A stretch of DNA of 64,000 nucleotides. Source: Alphaproteobacteria bacterium. Lineage in GTDB: Bacteria; Pseudomonadota; Alphaproteobacteria; Micavibrionales; UBA2020. Position numbers and translations under genes: made by a program. How positions within the stretch are numbered: the first letter of the stretch is position 1; each line of letters opens with the position of its first letter. The notes under the pieces were generated by a model. That model worked only from the letters and a program-made list of their open reading frames with translations, made no database searches and was not told the origin of the DNA. Positions 40,103 through 50,124 of the stretch are shown here, one piece after another. The stretch covers positions 1,269,301 to 1,333,300 of the forward strand of contig JAICWS010000001.1 in assembly GCA_025934695.1 (NCBI GenBank), in the 5' to 3' direction.

Positions 40103-41942
40103 CGTTGTTGAGACGCTTCACGAAACCGGCAGGATCTTTCAGACTCTCGCCTTCCACGATGCGCGCCTGGTCGAGCAGCAGCAGCGTCGTCTCGCGCAGG
40201 GTTTCCGCGTTCGCGGGGCTTGAGGACAGGTCGACAAGCTTGCGGATGACCGGGTGCTTGTCGTTCACCTCGAGAATATGCTGGTGCTTGCCGTCATAGT
40301 GCTGCGACTTCTTCAGCACGCGCTGCATGTGGATATCCATGTCGGTCTCGGGCGCGACGAGGCAGACGGGACTGCCCACGAGGCGTTCGGAGATCGTCAC
40401 GTCCTTGACCTCGTCTTTGAGGATTTCCTTCATCTGCGACAGGAGACCGGCCACGCCGGCCTTGGCCTTCTCATCCTTGGGCTCTTCGGCCTTGTCCGAC
40501 TTGATCTTGGCGAGGTCCGGCGAGCCGCGCGTGATGGATTTAAGCTTCTTCTGCTTGTATTCGTTCTGGATCGGCAGCCAGAATTCGTCAATCGTGTCGG
40601 TCATGAACAGGACTTCGACGTCCTTAGCGCGGAAGGCTTCGAGCTGTGGCGAATTCCGCGCGCTTTCGACGGAGCCGGCGGAGAGGTAATAGATATGCTC
40701 CTGCCCTTCCTGCATGCGCGAGAGATATTCGTCCAACGAGGTCAGACCGTCGGCTTTCGACGAATAGAAGCGCGACACGCGGCACAACTGGTCGCGGTAC
40801 TGGTGCGCGTCATAGAGGCCTTCCTTCAGCACCGGGCCGAACAGTGACCAGAAGCTTTCGAAATCCTTGATGTCATTCTTCGCCTTGTCCTCGAGCTCGC
40901 CCAGGATTTTGCGAGTGATCGCCGTGCTCATCTTCGCGACGACGGGGTTGGATTGCAGCAACTCGCGACTGATGTTGAGCGGCAGGTCTTCGGAATCCAC
41001 CACGCCCTTCATGAAGCGCAGGAACGGCGGAATCAGCCCTTCCACGCCGTCGGTGATGAAGACGCGCTTGACGTACAGCTTCACGCCGTGGTGGCGGCGC
41101 GGGTCGTAGAGGTCGAAGGGCTTCATCGAGGGGATGAACAGCAGGTTGTGGTATTCGAAGTTGCCTTCCGCGTGCCAGTGCAGCGTCATCCAGGGCTCGT
41201 CCATCTGGATGGTGCCGGCCACGCCGCGGTAGAATTCCTTGTACTGCTCGGGCGTGATGTCGGCCTTCGCGCGCATCCACAGGGCGGAAGCGGTATTGAC
41301 AGCCTTCGCGTCCTTCGCCTCGCCGATGACGATGGGAAAGCTGATGTGGTCGGAATATTTCTTGATGACGTTCTTGAGGCGCTCCTCGATCAGGAATTCG
41401 AAAGCCTCGTCCTTCATGTGCATCGTGATCGTCGTGCCGCGTTCGTCCTTCAGGGACTCGTCGATCGTATAGGCGCCGTGGCCATCGGAAATCCAGATCC
41501 AGGCTTTCTCGTCGCCCGCGCGTTTGCTCAGGACCTCGACCTTGTTGGCGATCATGAAGACGGAATAAAAGCCCACGCCGAACTGGCCGATGAGGCTGGA
41601 ATTTTTCTGCTTGTCGCCGTTGAGGTGCTTGACGAGCTCGCGCGTGCCCGAATGCGCGATGGTGCCGAGGTTCTTGATCAGCTCCTCGCGGTTCATGCCG
41701 ATGCCGTTGTCCGACACGGTCAGCGTGCGCGCATCGGTGTCGAACCAGACGCGGATCTTGAATTCCGTATCGCCCTTGACGAGATCAGGGTTCGAGATCG
41801 CGTCATAGCGCAGCCGATCGCAGGCGTCCGACGCATTCGAGATCAGCTCGCGCAGGAAAATCTCTTTTTCCGTGTAAAGCGCGTTGGCGACGATATCGAG
41901 CAGGCGACTGACTTCGGCCTGGAATTCGCGTTGTTCCGACAT
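40074..41942 (-). CDS. htpG: Molecular chaperone HtpG (Hsp90)
   Basis: FLRELISNASDACDRLRYDA, DNGIGMNREELIKNLGTIAHSGT, GQFGVGFYSVFMIA. Confidence 0.98.
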   Translation of the reverse strand: MSEQREFQAEVSRLLDIVANALYTEKEIFLRELISNASDACDRLRYDAISNPDLVKGDTEFKIRVWFDTDARTLTVSDNGIGMNREELIKNLGTIAHSGTRELVKHLNGDKQKNSSLIGQFGVGFYSVFMIANKVEVLSKRAGDEKAWIWISDGHGAYTIDESLKDERGTTITMHMKDEAFEFLIEERLKNVIKKYSDHISFPIVIGEAKDAKAVNTASALWMRAKADITPEQYKEFYRGVAGTIQMDEPWMTLHWHAEGNFEYHNLLFIPSMKPFDLYDPRRHHGVKLYVKRVFITDGVEGLIPPFLRFMKGVVDSEDLPLNISRELLQSNPVVAKMSTAITRKILGELEDKAKNDIKDFESFWSLFGPVLKEGLYDAHQYRDQLCRVSRFYSSKADGLTSLDEYLSRMQEGQEHIYYLSAGSVESARNSPQLEAFRAKDVEVLFMTDTIDEFWLPIQNEYKQKKLKSITRGSPDLAKIKSDKAEEPKDEKAKAGVAGLLSQMKEILKDEVKDVTISERLVGSPVCLVAPETDMDIHMQRVLKKSQHYDGKHQHILEVNDKHPVIRKLVDLSSSPANAETLRETTLLLLDQARIVEGESLKDPAGFVKRLNNAIEKGLISA

Positions 41943-41967
41943 GTTCTTCTCTCCCTTCCTTAATCGT

Positions 41968-42064
41968 TATGCCCGCGAAGGCGGGCATCCGGTCCGCGGC
42001 GAAGCCGCATTTATAAATGCGCGCAAAGCGCGGTCCGGACCCCCGCCTTCGCGGGGGTGACGGA
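41968..42064. repeat. REP/BIME-like palindromic intergenic repeat
   Basis: gcccgcgaaggcgggcatccggtccgcg ... cgcggtccggacccccgccttcgcgggggtgac. Confidence 0.7.
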
Positions 42065-42358
42065 CTATTTGCAAATCTCGTCGTAAAGATCGGTCCAGTC
42101 TGGATTCATTTCCTCGATGACCCGCATCTTCCACAGCCTGTTCCATTTCTTCAACCGCTTTTCCCGCGCAAACGCGTTTTCGGCATCGGAAAAGACCTCG
42201 TAATAGACAAGCTTTTTAATTCCATACTTTTTTGTAAAGCCCTCCGCAACCTCGTTTTTATGCTCCCAAACCCGCTTTACAAGGTCGGACGTAACGCCGA
42301 CATAAAAGGTGCTATTCCTGTCCTTTGCCAGCATATAAACGAAAAAGTTTTCTTTCAT
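42065..42358 (-). CDS. GIY-YIG nuclease-domain protein
   Basis: FFVYMLAKDRNSTFYVGVTSDLVKRVWEHKNEVAEGFTKKYGIKKLVYYEVFSDAENAFAREKRLKKW. Confidence 0.92.
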   Translation of the reverse strand: MKENFFVYMLAKDRNSTFYVGVTSDLVKRVWEHKNEVAEGFTKKYGIKKLVYYEVFSDAENAFAREKRLKKWNRLWKMRVIEEMNPDWTDLYDEICK

Positions 42359-42405
42359 TTATCCGCCAGTTATACGCTTCGCTCCGACAAACGGATGCCC
42401 AAACA

Positions 42406-42996
42406 TCAAGGATTCAGCCGGATCAGGTCCCAACCGGTGCCGAGGCGGGTGAAGAGGAAGCGGTCGTGAAGGCGCCCCTCGCCCTCGAGCCAGAATTCAA
42501 TCTTGTCAGGCACCACGATAAAACCGCCCCAATGCGGCGGGCGGGGAATGTCCTGACCCTTGAACTTCTGCGAAAAAAGGCGCACGCGCTCTTCCAGCTC
42601 GTCGCGGCTGGCAAGAGGCTCGGACTGGCGGCTGGCCCAGGCGCCGAGGCGGCTTAAGACATGGCGCGTCTTGAAGTATGCATCGACCGCCCAGGCCGGC
42701 ACCGCGCGCACCTTGCCTTCAACCCGCACCTGCCGGTGCAGGGTTTTCCAATGGAAGCATAAGGCAGCATTTTGATTATGTGAAAGATCTCTGGCTTTGC
42801 GGCTTTCCAGATTTGTATAGAAACGAAACCCTGCCTCGTCGACACCTTTGAGAAGCACCATGCGCACGGAGGGACGCCCGTCGGCGGAAACGGTGGCAAG
42901 CGCCATGGCTTCGGGATCATTGGGTTCGGACGTCGCGGCTTCTGTCAGCCACTCTTTAAAGAGCTCGATCGGGTCCTGTGTGCGCAGGATTTCCAT
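42406..42996 (-). CDS. pdxH: Pyridoxamine 5'-phosphate oxidase
   Basis: PEAMALATVSADGRPSVRMVLLKGVDEAGFRFYTNLESRKARDL; C-term FLFTRLGTGWDLIRLNP. Confidence 0.95.
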   Translation of the reverse strand: MEILRTQDPIELFKEWLTEAATSEPNDPEAMALATVSADGRPSVRMVLLKGVDEAGFRFYTNLESRKARDLSHNQNAALCFHWKTLHRQVRVEGKVRAVPAWAVDAYFKTRHVLSRLGAWASRQSEPLASRDELEERVRLFSQKFKGQDIPRPPHWGGFIVVPDKIEFWLEGEGRLHDRFLFTRLGTGWDLIRLNP

Positions 42997-43136
42997 GTTT
43001 CGTCCGTTCAATCATTGCCAAGACATTGCTTATCTTTGTCTTGCGATGAACTTTTCTTGTGCTAGAAGGTTATATAAAGCGGTTTTGCCCTCGTGGCAAT
43101 TCCCTCTGGATTTTCCTAAAGAAAGGCGGAAAGACG

Positions 43137-43640
43137 ATGAAAACGAAATTCATGATCCTGGCTATGGCGGCCTGCATCGGCCTCGCGGGTTGCGCGCCTC
43201 CGGGTGAACAGAACCCTTGGGGCATGGGCAACAAGCAAACCGCAGGCGCAGTCGGCGGCGGCGTTCTCGGCGGCATCGTCGGTTCGAACATCGGCCGCGG
43301 CGCGGGCAAGGGCTGGGCGACCGGCATCGGCGCCGTCCTGGGCGCTCTCGCAGGCTCTTCGATCGGCAAGCAGATGGACCAGCAGGATCTGGCCTATCAC
43401 CAGCAGGCCTGGAGCCGCGCGTATGGCGCTCCGATGAACGATGAGATCACCTGGAACAACCCGGATAACGGGCACCATGGCTCGGTCACGCCGATCCGCG
43501 AAGGCCGCAACGCCTCGACCGGCGGCCTGTGCCGCGAGTACAAGCAGAGCATCTTCGTCGACGGCCAGGCCCAAACCGCCGTCGGCACCGCCTGCCAGAA
43601 CTCGGATGGCACCTGGACCATGGTCAACAACGGCACGTAA
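43137..43640 (+). CDS. Glycine-zipper 2TM lipoprotein
   Basis: Lipobox LAGC; GAVGGGVLGGIVGSNIGRGAGKGWATGIGAVLGALAGSSIGKQMD. Confidence 0.85.
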   Translation: MKTKFMILAMAACIGLAGCAPPGEQNPWGMGNKQTAGAVGGGVLGGIVGSNIGRGAGKGWATGIGAVLGALAGSSIGKQMDQQDLAYHQQAWSRAYGAPMNDEITWNNPDNGHHGSVTPIREGRNASTGGLCREYKQSIFVDGQAQTAVGTACQNSDGTWTMVNNGT

Positions 43641-43663
43641 TGATCTGACTTTCACTGCACAAG

Positions 43664-43696
43664 AAAAAGGCCGGTTCTTTCGAACCGGCCTTTTTT
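43664..43696 (+). terminator. Rho-independent terminator
   Basis: aaggccggttc-tttc-gaaccggcctttttt. Confidence 0.88.
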
Positions 43697-43712
43697 CGTC
43701 ATGCGACTGTAT

Positions 43713-44258
43713 TCAATTAATCCCGCAGGCCTTGCTGATCGCGGCATAAGCGTCGGAAGCGCCGCGCAGGTCATAGGTGTCGGTGATGATCGTGCCGCGC
43801 TTCGAGGTGCCCTTGACGGTCAGGCTCTGGCCGATGCGAATGTCTTTCACAAGCTCGTCTTCCTGCGCATTATCGTCCATCCAGGCCATATCGGGATCGG
43901 CGCCCGTGGCGCCGCCACCGGTGGTCAGCGAATACTCGCGGCCATTGATGGCGATGACCGCGCGCGTCCCGGACTTGTAGGCATAGCCCGCCGACACCGT
44001 CACGGCGTTGCGGTCGTTATCGGCCGGCCAGTGGGTAATGAACAGGAGCACATTCTTCTCGCGCCCATGAACCGGCTTGGTGCTTGCGGTCGAGGCGGGC
44101 GGGGTCGCCATGTAGCAGACCTTATTGCCCTTGTCGGTGAAGGAGGCGGCTTCCCAAGCGCCGAATTTGCCGATGTGCTGCGCCCCGGGATGAAGCTGGG
44201 CGAAGGCAGGCGACATGCTCAGGCAAAGCATCCCGATGACGGCGGACAGGCGGCGCAT
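43713..44258 (-). CDS. Invasion-associated locus B (IalB) family protein
   Basis: Signal peptide; GKFGAWEAASFTDKGNKVCYMATPP; start at 44258. Confidence 0.8.
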   Translation of the reverse strand: MRRLSAVIGMLCLSMSPAFAQLHPGAQHIGKFGAWEAASFTDKGNKVCYMATPPASTASTKPVHGREKNVLLFITHWPADNDRNAVTVSAGYAYKSGTRAVIAINGREYSLTTGGGATGADPDMAWMDDNAQEDELVKDIRIGQSLTVKGTSKRGTIITDTYDLRGASDAYAAISKACGIN

Positions 44259-44463
44259 GGTGGCATCTCCTTTGGGAAAAACCCATATGTGTGAATAGGT
44301 TAGTGAAGAGAACATCCAAAGCCAAGGGAAAAGCGTATAAATTCCGAAAAGTCAGGGCAGCGGTAACAAAGGTTCCTTCCTCATGCATAGTCAGGCCCAC
44401 ATACTTATGCACCAACCCAAAGTGCTTGCCTTGGCCGCCAACGCCCGCCTAAATAATAGGCCT

Positions 44464-45051
44464 ATGGTCCTGCCCCACGCCCCACAGCCCGAAAAAGATG
44501 CGCCGCGCCATGAAGACCTGCTTGTTCGGGTTGGCGCGAAGAAGGACCGCGACGCCTTTATCCGGCTGTTCAGCTATTTCGCACCGCGCGTGAAATCATA
44601 TATGCTCAAACATGGCGCTTCCGAAGCTGCGGCGGAAGAGATCGTGCAGAACACTTTCGTCACGGTGTGGGAGAAGGCTGCGAGCTACGACCCGAAAAAA
44701 GCCGCCGCCAGCACCTGGATCTTCACCATCGCCCGCAACAAGCGTATCGACGCGCTGCGGCGCGAGAAGTTCGTCGAAGTCAATTCGGACGACGCGGCGC
44801 TCGAGAACGCCGCTTACGAGACGGAAGAGCAATATGCCGACCAGCAGGATCTCGACCGGCTGCACAATGCACTGGCGGGACTGCCGCCCGAACAGGCGGA
44901 GCTTCTGCGCATGAGTTTCTTCGAGGATAAATCGCACCAGAAAATCGCGTCCGAGACGCATCTGCCGCTCGGCACCGTGAAATCCCGCCTGCGCGCCGCG
45001 ATGGAGCGGCTGCGCGGCCTGATGGCCTCGACCGGAGACAAACGGCCATGA
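44464..45051 (+). CDS. ECF RNA polymerase sigma factor (RpoE/ChrR type)
   Basis: Sigma2 EEIVQNTFVTVWEKAASYDPKKAAASTWIFTIARNKRIDALRR; sigma4 LPLGTVKSRLRAAMERL. Start uncertain. Confidence 0.9.
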   Translation: MVLPHAPQPEKDAPRHEDLLVRVGAKKDRDAFIRLFSYFAPRVKSYMLKHGASEAAAEEIVQNTFVTVWEKAASYDPKKAAASTWIFTIARNKRIDALRREKFVEVNSDDAALENAAYETEEQYADQQDLDRLHNALAGLPPEQAELLRMSFFEDKSHQKIASETHLPLGTVKSRLRAAMERLRGLMASTGDKRP

Positions 45052-45713
45052 CGATTTCGCCACTCGACATGCTGCTGATGAACTACGCCGCAGGCTCCCT
45101 GAGCCAGCAGGAATCGCTGCTGGTCGCCGCGCACCTGGCGCTGAATGCCGAAGCGCGCCGCAAGGTGTCGCGTTACGAGGCCATGGGCGGCAGGCTGATG
45201 TGCGAGACCGAACCCGCCAAGGTGCGCGACGAATGCCTGAACGCGACGCTCGCGCGCATCGAGAAGGCGCCCGCTTCGCCGATGCAGCAAAAAGCCGCGC
45301 CCTGCGCGTCGCCCGACCTGCATATCCCCGAAGCCATCTACGCGCTGATTTCCGGCTTTTGCCTGTCCGACCCGCGCCAATGGTCGAATGTCACGCGCGG
45401 CTTCGCCACGATGAGCCTGCGTCTATGTCCCGCGCCGACGCAGAAGCGCCTGCGGCTCGTGAAGCTCGAGCCGCGCTCGGCGGCACCCCCGCATTCGCAC
45501 CCCGGCACGGAAGTCACCGTCGTGCTGCAGGGCAGCTTTTCCGACCAGACCGGGAAATACAGGAAGGGCGACATCATCATCATCAGCGATCCCCGCCTCG
45601 TGCACCAGCCGACGGCGAGCGACGAAGGCTGCGTCTGCCTGACGCTGACCGAAGCGCCCTTGCGCTTCCAGGACCCGTTCCAGCGGTTCATGAACGCGTT
45701 CTGGCGAGTCTGA
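45048..45713 (+). CDS. chrR: ChrR-type cupin anti-sigma factor
   Basis: Overlaps the sigma gene by ATGA; N-terminal zinc-binding ASD-like region plus cupin PHSHPGTEVTVVLQGSFSDQTGKYRKGD. Confidence 0.88.
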   Translation: MTISPLDMLLMNYAAGSLSQQESLLVAAHLALNAEARRKVSRYEAMGGRLMCETEPAKVRDECLNATLARIEKAPASPMQQKAAPCASPDLHIPEAIYALISGFCLSDPRQWSNVTRGFATMSLRLCPAPTQKRLRLVKLEPRSAAPPHSHPGTEVTVVLQGSFSDQTGKYRKGDIIIISDPRLVHQPTASDEGCVCLTLTEAPLRFQDPFQRFMNAFWRV

Positions 45714-45893
45714 TATCATCCTCGATCTTCATCATTCCGCCTTCGCGGGAACGACGTCCGGGTAGAGGCCCTTTCCCGCAATTATGCTTTTCCCTTGACT
45801 TTCGGACGTCGGCGGGTATTTTCACGTGTCTGAAAAGACAACCGCGCCATCGCCTACCGGCTGGCATTATGTAAATAAAAAGGCAGAATTACC

Positions 45894-46064
45894 ATGGCAA
45901 AAAAAGGCCCCCGCGCAAAAGTGAAGCTGGTCAGCCCCGACGGCGACGATGTGTATTACACCGAGAAAAACTCGCGTAACACGACCGAGAAGCTGAAGCT
46001 GAAAAAGTACAACAAGAAAAAGAAAAAGCACGAAGTTTACGTCGAAGGCAAAATGTCGAAGTAA
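45894..46064 (+). CDS. rpmG: 50S ribosomal protein L33
   Basis: MAKKGPRAKVKLVSPDGDDVYYTEKNSRNTTEKLKLKKYNKKKKKHEVYVEGKMSK*, read directly; below the ORF-track length cutoff. Confidence 0.88.
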   Translation: MAKKGPRAKVKLVSPDGDDVYYTEKNSRNTTEKLKLKKYNKKKKKHEVYVEGKMSK

Positions 46065-46128
46065 TCTTCGGCTGCCGGCGACCATCAAAGGGCGGTCCCT
46101 GACCAAGGGCCGCCCTTTTGCTTTCTTC

Positions 46129-46315
46129 TCCTCCCCTTTTGGGGGAGGAAGGGGCCCGCGCCGCAGGCGTGGGAAGGTGAGGGTACTTCGTTCAGCACGA
46201 ACGCAACTCGCTTGCTAAGCACTTGTCGGACTGAGTACCCTCACCTTCCCGGCGCACGCATGCTTCGCATGCGCATATATGGCGACGGCCCCTTCCGCTC
46301 CCAAAGGAGAGGAGT
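46129..46315. repeat. Large imperfect palindromic intergenic repeat
   Basis: gggaaggtgagggtact (46171-46187) is perfectly inverted at 46234-46250; outer arms ctcctccccttttgggggaggaaggggcc / ggccccttccgctcccaaaggagaggag. Confidence 0.8.
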
Positions 46316-46344
46316 ATTTGCGAATACCATTACAGGAGAAAGTC

Positions 46345-46686
46345 ATGCCGCAATACCTCGTCGCCATTCACCACCCCAACGATTACGACAGCGCCACGGA
46401 GGACGAAGCAATGCACCGCGCCATCGACGAACTCAATGAGGAAATGCTCGCGAAAGGCATACGGGTTTTCGCGGGCGGGCTGGAGCATCCGCCGAGCACC
46501 GCGAAAACCGTGCGCGCGCAGCCCGACGGCAAGGTGACCGTCACCGACGGCGCATACCTGAAAACCAGCGAACATGTGGGCGGTTTCTGGATCCTGGAAG
46601 CCGCTGACATGGACGAGGCATTGGCATGGGGACGCAAGGCAACTGTCGCTTGCCGGGCGCCCGTCGAGGTGCGCCGGTTTTACTGA
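46345..46686 (+). CDS. YCII-related domain protein
   Basis: MPQYLVAIHHPNDYD...GPYLKTSE-type region (DGAYLKTSEHVGGFWILEAADMDEALAWGRK). Confidence 0.88.
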   Translation: MPQYLVAIHHPNDYDSATEDEAMHRAIDELNEEMLAKGIRVFAGGLEHPPSTAKTVRAQPDGKVTVTDGAYLKTSEHVGGFWILEAADMDEALAWGRKATVACRAPVEVRRFY

Positions 46687-46697
46687 CGTAAAACGGA

Positions 46698-48209
46698 TTA
46701 AACGATTTTCTTGATCGTCTCGGCGACTTCCGCCGACGGCGGCGCGGTGGCAGGCGCGGGCGCTGCAGGAGCAGCAGTTTCGGCGCCGGCCGCAGGTGCG
46801 GCGGCCGGGGGCGTTTCGCCCTGGGCCACCATGCCATGGTCGAGGAAATAGACGCGGTTGCGTCCGCCTTCCTTGGCGCGGTAGAGCTCGTCGTCGGCGC
46901 GGCGCAGGGCTTCTTCCACCTTCACGTCTTCGCCGTTGATCATGGCGGCGCCGATGGAAACGGTGACGGGCATCGTGCCCATGGGGCCCGAGACCTTGAA
47001 GGGCTCCCGTGCAATGCCGTTGCGCAGGCGTTCAGAGACCTGCATCGCCATGTCGAGGCTGATATCGGGCAGGATCACGACGAATTCCTCGCCGCCTAAG
47101 CGCGCGACGAGGTCGAAGCTGCGCAGGCGCTGGCTGACTCGCTCGGCGAACGTTTTCAGGACCTCGTCGCCCACTGCATGGCCCGCGCTGTCGTTGATCT
47201 TCTTGAAGTGGTCGATATCGAGCATGAGGACGCAGAGGTTCTTCTTGCTCTCGACGTTTTTCTTGATGAGCTTCTCGAGGTGCACCATCAGGTAACGGCG
47301 GTTGAACAACCCCGTGAGGCTGTCGGTCAGCGCCAGCGAAAGGCTGGTTTCATAGTTGGAACGCAACCGGTCCTGGTAACGCTTGCGCCGGATCTGGGTG
47401 CGCACGCGGGCCAGAAGCTCGTTACGGTCAACGGGGCGCAGGATATAATCGTGCGCGCCAATCTCGAGGCCCTGGGCGATGCGCTTCATGTCGCCTTCCT
47501 CGCCAACCATGAGAATGGGAACGGACCTTGTGCGTTCGTTGGAGCGCAGGTGCGAGCAGAGGCGCAAACCGTCCTCGGCCGTCAGGTTGAGGCTGACGGT
47601 GATCATGTCGAAATCATTCTGCTGCGAGATCGCGATGGCCTGGTCGCCGGTGCGCACGGTCTGGCACTGGTCGTCATCGCGGCGCAGGGTTTCAACGAAC
47701 TTGTCGCTTTCGAAGGCTTTGTCCTCGATGACGAGGATGCGCGCTTTTTCCGACGGTTCGGTCAGGAAGGTGCCTTTATTGCCGGAGAAGCCGAACTGGT
47801 TCGCGGTATTTTCGCGGATGCGCCATTCGTCGACGGTCATTTTCAGGCGCACGAGCGACCGTACGCGGGCCATCAGCGCCACGTCGTTGACGGGCTTGGA
47901 AAGGAAATCGTCAGCGCCCGATTCAAGGCCGCGGACGCGGTCGGTCGCGTCGGTCAGCGCCGTCACCATGACGACAGGAATATGGGCGGTCGCCGGGTTT
48001 GCCTTCAGCCGCTGGCAGGTTTCGAAGCCATCCATGCCGGGCATCATGACGTCGAGCAGGATGATGTCAGGGCTTAAAGTTTCAGCCTTTTGAATGCCTT
48101 CCGCGCCGCTGGTGGCGGTGAGGACGTCGAAATACTCGCCCGAAAGCTTGGCTTCCAGCAGTTTGACGTTCGGAAGAATATCATCGACGACAAGGACGCG
48201 TGCAGTCAT
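46698..48209 (-). CDS. pleD: PleD-like response regulator/diguanylate cyclase (REC-REC-GGEEF)
   Basis: MTARVLVVDDILPNVKLLEAKLSGEYFDVLTA, LLDVMMPGMDGFE, VARLGGEEFVVILPD. Confidence 0.95.
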   Translation of the reverse strand: MTARVLVVDDILPNVKLLEAKLSGEYFDVLTATSGAEGIQKAETLSPDIILLDVMMPGMDGFETCQRLKANPATAHIPVVMVTALTDATDRVRGLESGADDFLSKPVNDVALMARVRSLVRLKMTVDEWRIRENTANQFGFSGNKGTFLTEPSEKARILVIEDKAFESDKFVETLRRDDDQCQTVRTGDQAIAISQQNDFDMITVSLNLTAEDGLRLCSHLRSNERTRSVPILMVGEEGDMKRIAQGLEIGAHDYILRPVDRNELLARVRTQIRRKRYQDRLRSNYETSLSLALTDSLTGLFNRRYLMVHLEKLIKKNVESKKNLCVLMLDIDHFKKINDSAGHAVGDEVLKTFAERVSQRLRSFDLVARLGGEEFVVILPDISLDMAMQVSERLRNGIAREPFKVSGPMGTMPVTVSIGAAMINGEDVKVEEALRRADDELYRAKEGGRNRVYFLDHGMVAQGETPPAAAPAAGAETAAPAAPAPATAPPSAEVAETIKKIV

Positions 48210-48349
48210 GGCTTTTACTTGAACCTGAACCCTCTGAAGAGGTGGGACCCCTTCTTACACCCTAAAGCCAAATGTTAAAGGAAGACTTAACCCCTTTAAA
48301 GCTTATTTTAGTCTCATTAAATCTTATTTAATAAGGTGTTAGCGCGCGG

Positions 48350-48718
48350 CTATTTTTCCAGATGCTTCTGGATAACTTTCATGAAATCGAGGATTGAAAT
48401 CGGCTTGGACACATAGTCCTCACAGCCGCCCTGACGGATCTTCTCCTCGTCGCCTTTCATGGCGAAAGCGGTCACCGCCACGACGGGAATCTTCTTCAGA
48501 TCGTTGTCCTTTTTTAGCCACTGCGTGACCTCGAGGCCCGAGACCTCCGGCAGCTGGATATCCATGACGATCAGATCCGGCATATGCTCACGAGCGAGGT
48601 CCAGCACCTTCATGCCGTCGCGCGTCTTGATCGTGTCATAGCCGTGCGCGCCCAAGAGGTCGTCGAATAATTTCATATTCAGTTCGTTGTCTTCGACGAT
48701 CAGGACTTTCTTTTTCAT
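48350..48718 (-). CDS. divK: Single-domain response regulator DivK
   Basis: [30 protein letters not shown]...[21 protein letters not shown]; adjacent to pleD. Confidence 0.94.
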   Translation of the reverse strand: MKKKVLIVEDNELNMKLFDDLLGAHGYDTIKTRDGMKVLDLAREHMPDLIVMDIQLPEVSGLEVTQWLKKDNDLKKIPVVAVTAFAMKGDEEKIRQGGCEDYVSKPISILDFMKVIQKHLEK

Positions 48719-48801
48719 ATTAAAAAGCTCTTTTCCCCGGGAAGGTAATGCCAGTGGAGATTATCAAATAATTCGGAGTGGGTCTAATTAAAGAATTATT
48801 C

Positions 48802-49491
48802 ATGGCGAAAGCGGAAACTGGATTTCAGATACAGGCGCAACGCCGCGCGAAGAACTTTACCTTTTCAGCAGCTCCAATGCTTTCATGGCTCCATGCAAAC
48901 CGGCTTAAAGTCATCTCCGCGCTGTGCATCGTGGGCGACATGCTGATGGGACTCGCGGGCGCGGTAGGTCTTTACCACGCCGGCAAGAATTTCGCGGACC
49001 TGCTGCTGACCATCGCCGGCGGTCTGGGTCTCTTCGGTCATGCGATCGTCATTATCTGGGGCAAGGGCGGCGGCGGCGCCACATCCGGGACGTCGGCGAA
49101 GAAAGACCGGACGTCAGCGCTGGTGAAGTCCTTGCTGATGTGGCGTTACCCGCTCGACTCGAGTTTCGCTGTTTTTGCGGTGGGCGGGCTGTGTTTCGCC
49201 GTTTCCGGCGCGGCCAGCAAAAACCCGCTGCTCGCCGCCTTCGGGATCATCTGCTCGATTTCTTCGCTGATCGGCTGGCTGTGGCCGCAGGATAAGCGCC
49301 TGTTCGGCTTCCGCTCCCTGCAGGTCTGCGCCACGCTCTATATGACATCGGGCGTCTCGAACCTGGCCTCGGGGCTTTGGGCGCATAGTTCCTTTATCGT
49401 CCTGGCCGGATGCTGTTACATCTTGGCGAACATCATTCTTTACACCGTCCGCAAGGAACATCAATCCGAGTACACGATCGAGAGCGGCTAA
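48802..49491 (+). CDS. Multi-TM membrane protein, unknown function
   Basis: 229-aa ORF with several hydrophobic helices. Confidence 0.65.
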   Translation: MAKAETGFQIQAQRRAKNFTFSAAPMLSWLHANRLKVISALCIVGDMLMGLAGAVGLYHAGKNFADLLLTIAGGLGLFGHAIVIIWGKGGGGATSGTSAKKDRTSALVKSLLMWRYPLDSSFAVFAVGGLCFAVSGAASKNPLLAAFGIICSISSLIGWLWPQDKRLFGFRSLQVCATLYMTSGVSNLASGLWAHSSFIVLAGCCYILANIILYTVRKEHQSEYTIESG

Positions 49492-49494
49492 AGA

Positions 49495-49920
49495 TTACGG
49501 CCCCCTCGGCGACAGGCTCGGTCCGCGAATGGCGCGTTTCTCAAGGGTGGCGACGCGCTCGGTCAACTCCCTCACCTGCTCGCGCAACTCTTCTAGCGTG
49601 TCTCCGCCACGGCGCGCCGGACGGGCGTCTTCCAGCGAGGCCGGATCGACGTTCTTCAAAAACACCCGGTCGTCTTCGAGGTCGAGCTTGTCGAGCATGT
49701 TTTTCTTCTTGCAATAGTCGGCATAGCCGTATGACGCGTTCTCGCAGTAACTGCCGCTGTCTTCCACCTTGCCGCGGCGCGTCACGCCCTTGCGTAGGGC
49801 ATTCACCGCTTCGGGATGCGCCCTGAACTTGTTGAGCGTCTCTTCGAATTCCTTGGGCGTACCTTCGTAGCCGACCTTCTCGAGCAGCTTCAGCACGCGC
49901 GCGATATCTTCCGACGACAT
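49495..49920 (-). CDS. Hypothetical protein
   Basis: RBS aggagg; MSSEDIARVLKLLEKVGYEGTPKEFEETLNKFRAHPEAVNALRKGV...; C-terminal coiled-coil-like REQVRELTERVATLEKR. Confidence 0.6.
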   Translation of the reverse strand: MSSEDIARVLKLLEKVGYEGTPKEFEETLNKFRAHPEAVNALRKGVTRRGKVEDSGSYCENASYGYADYCKKKNMLDKLDLEDDRVFLKNVDPASLEDARPARRGGDTLEELREQVRELTERVATLEKRAIRGPSLSPRGP

Positions 49921-50124
49921 GGTTCCTCCTTTGCAAGAGAGCCAAGTCTGCGTGGATTCGGCGCCAGGAAACAAGCTTGTTTTTTACATATCGGATGCGA
50001 TAGGATGGTAGAAATAGCCAAAAGATTTAAACCGTCAAACATCGGAAAGAATTAACGCGGAGACCCGGAGTTCCGGAGTCTTTCTGAATTTGCGCGAAGC
50101 GCCTTTATATCGAGAGGGTTCAAC

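Noticed and set aside
44464-45713. ECF sigma/ChrR pair as a novel regulatory system
   Set aside because: Matches the well-known RpoE-ChrR singlet-oxygen-type arrangement, including the ATGA overlap.
46698-48718. PleD/DivK pair as unusual
   Set aside because: Known divK-pleD arrangement in Alphaproteobacteria.
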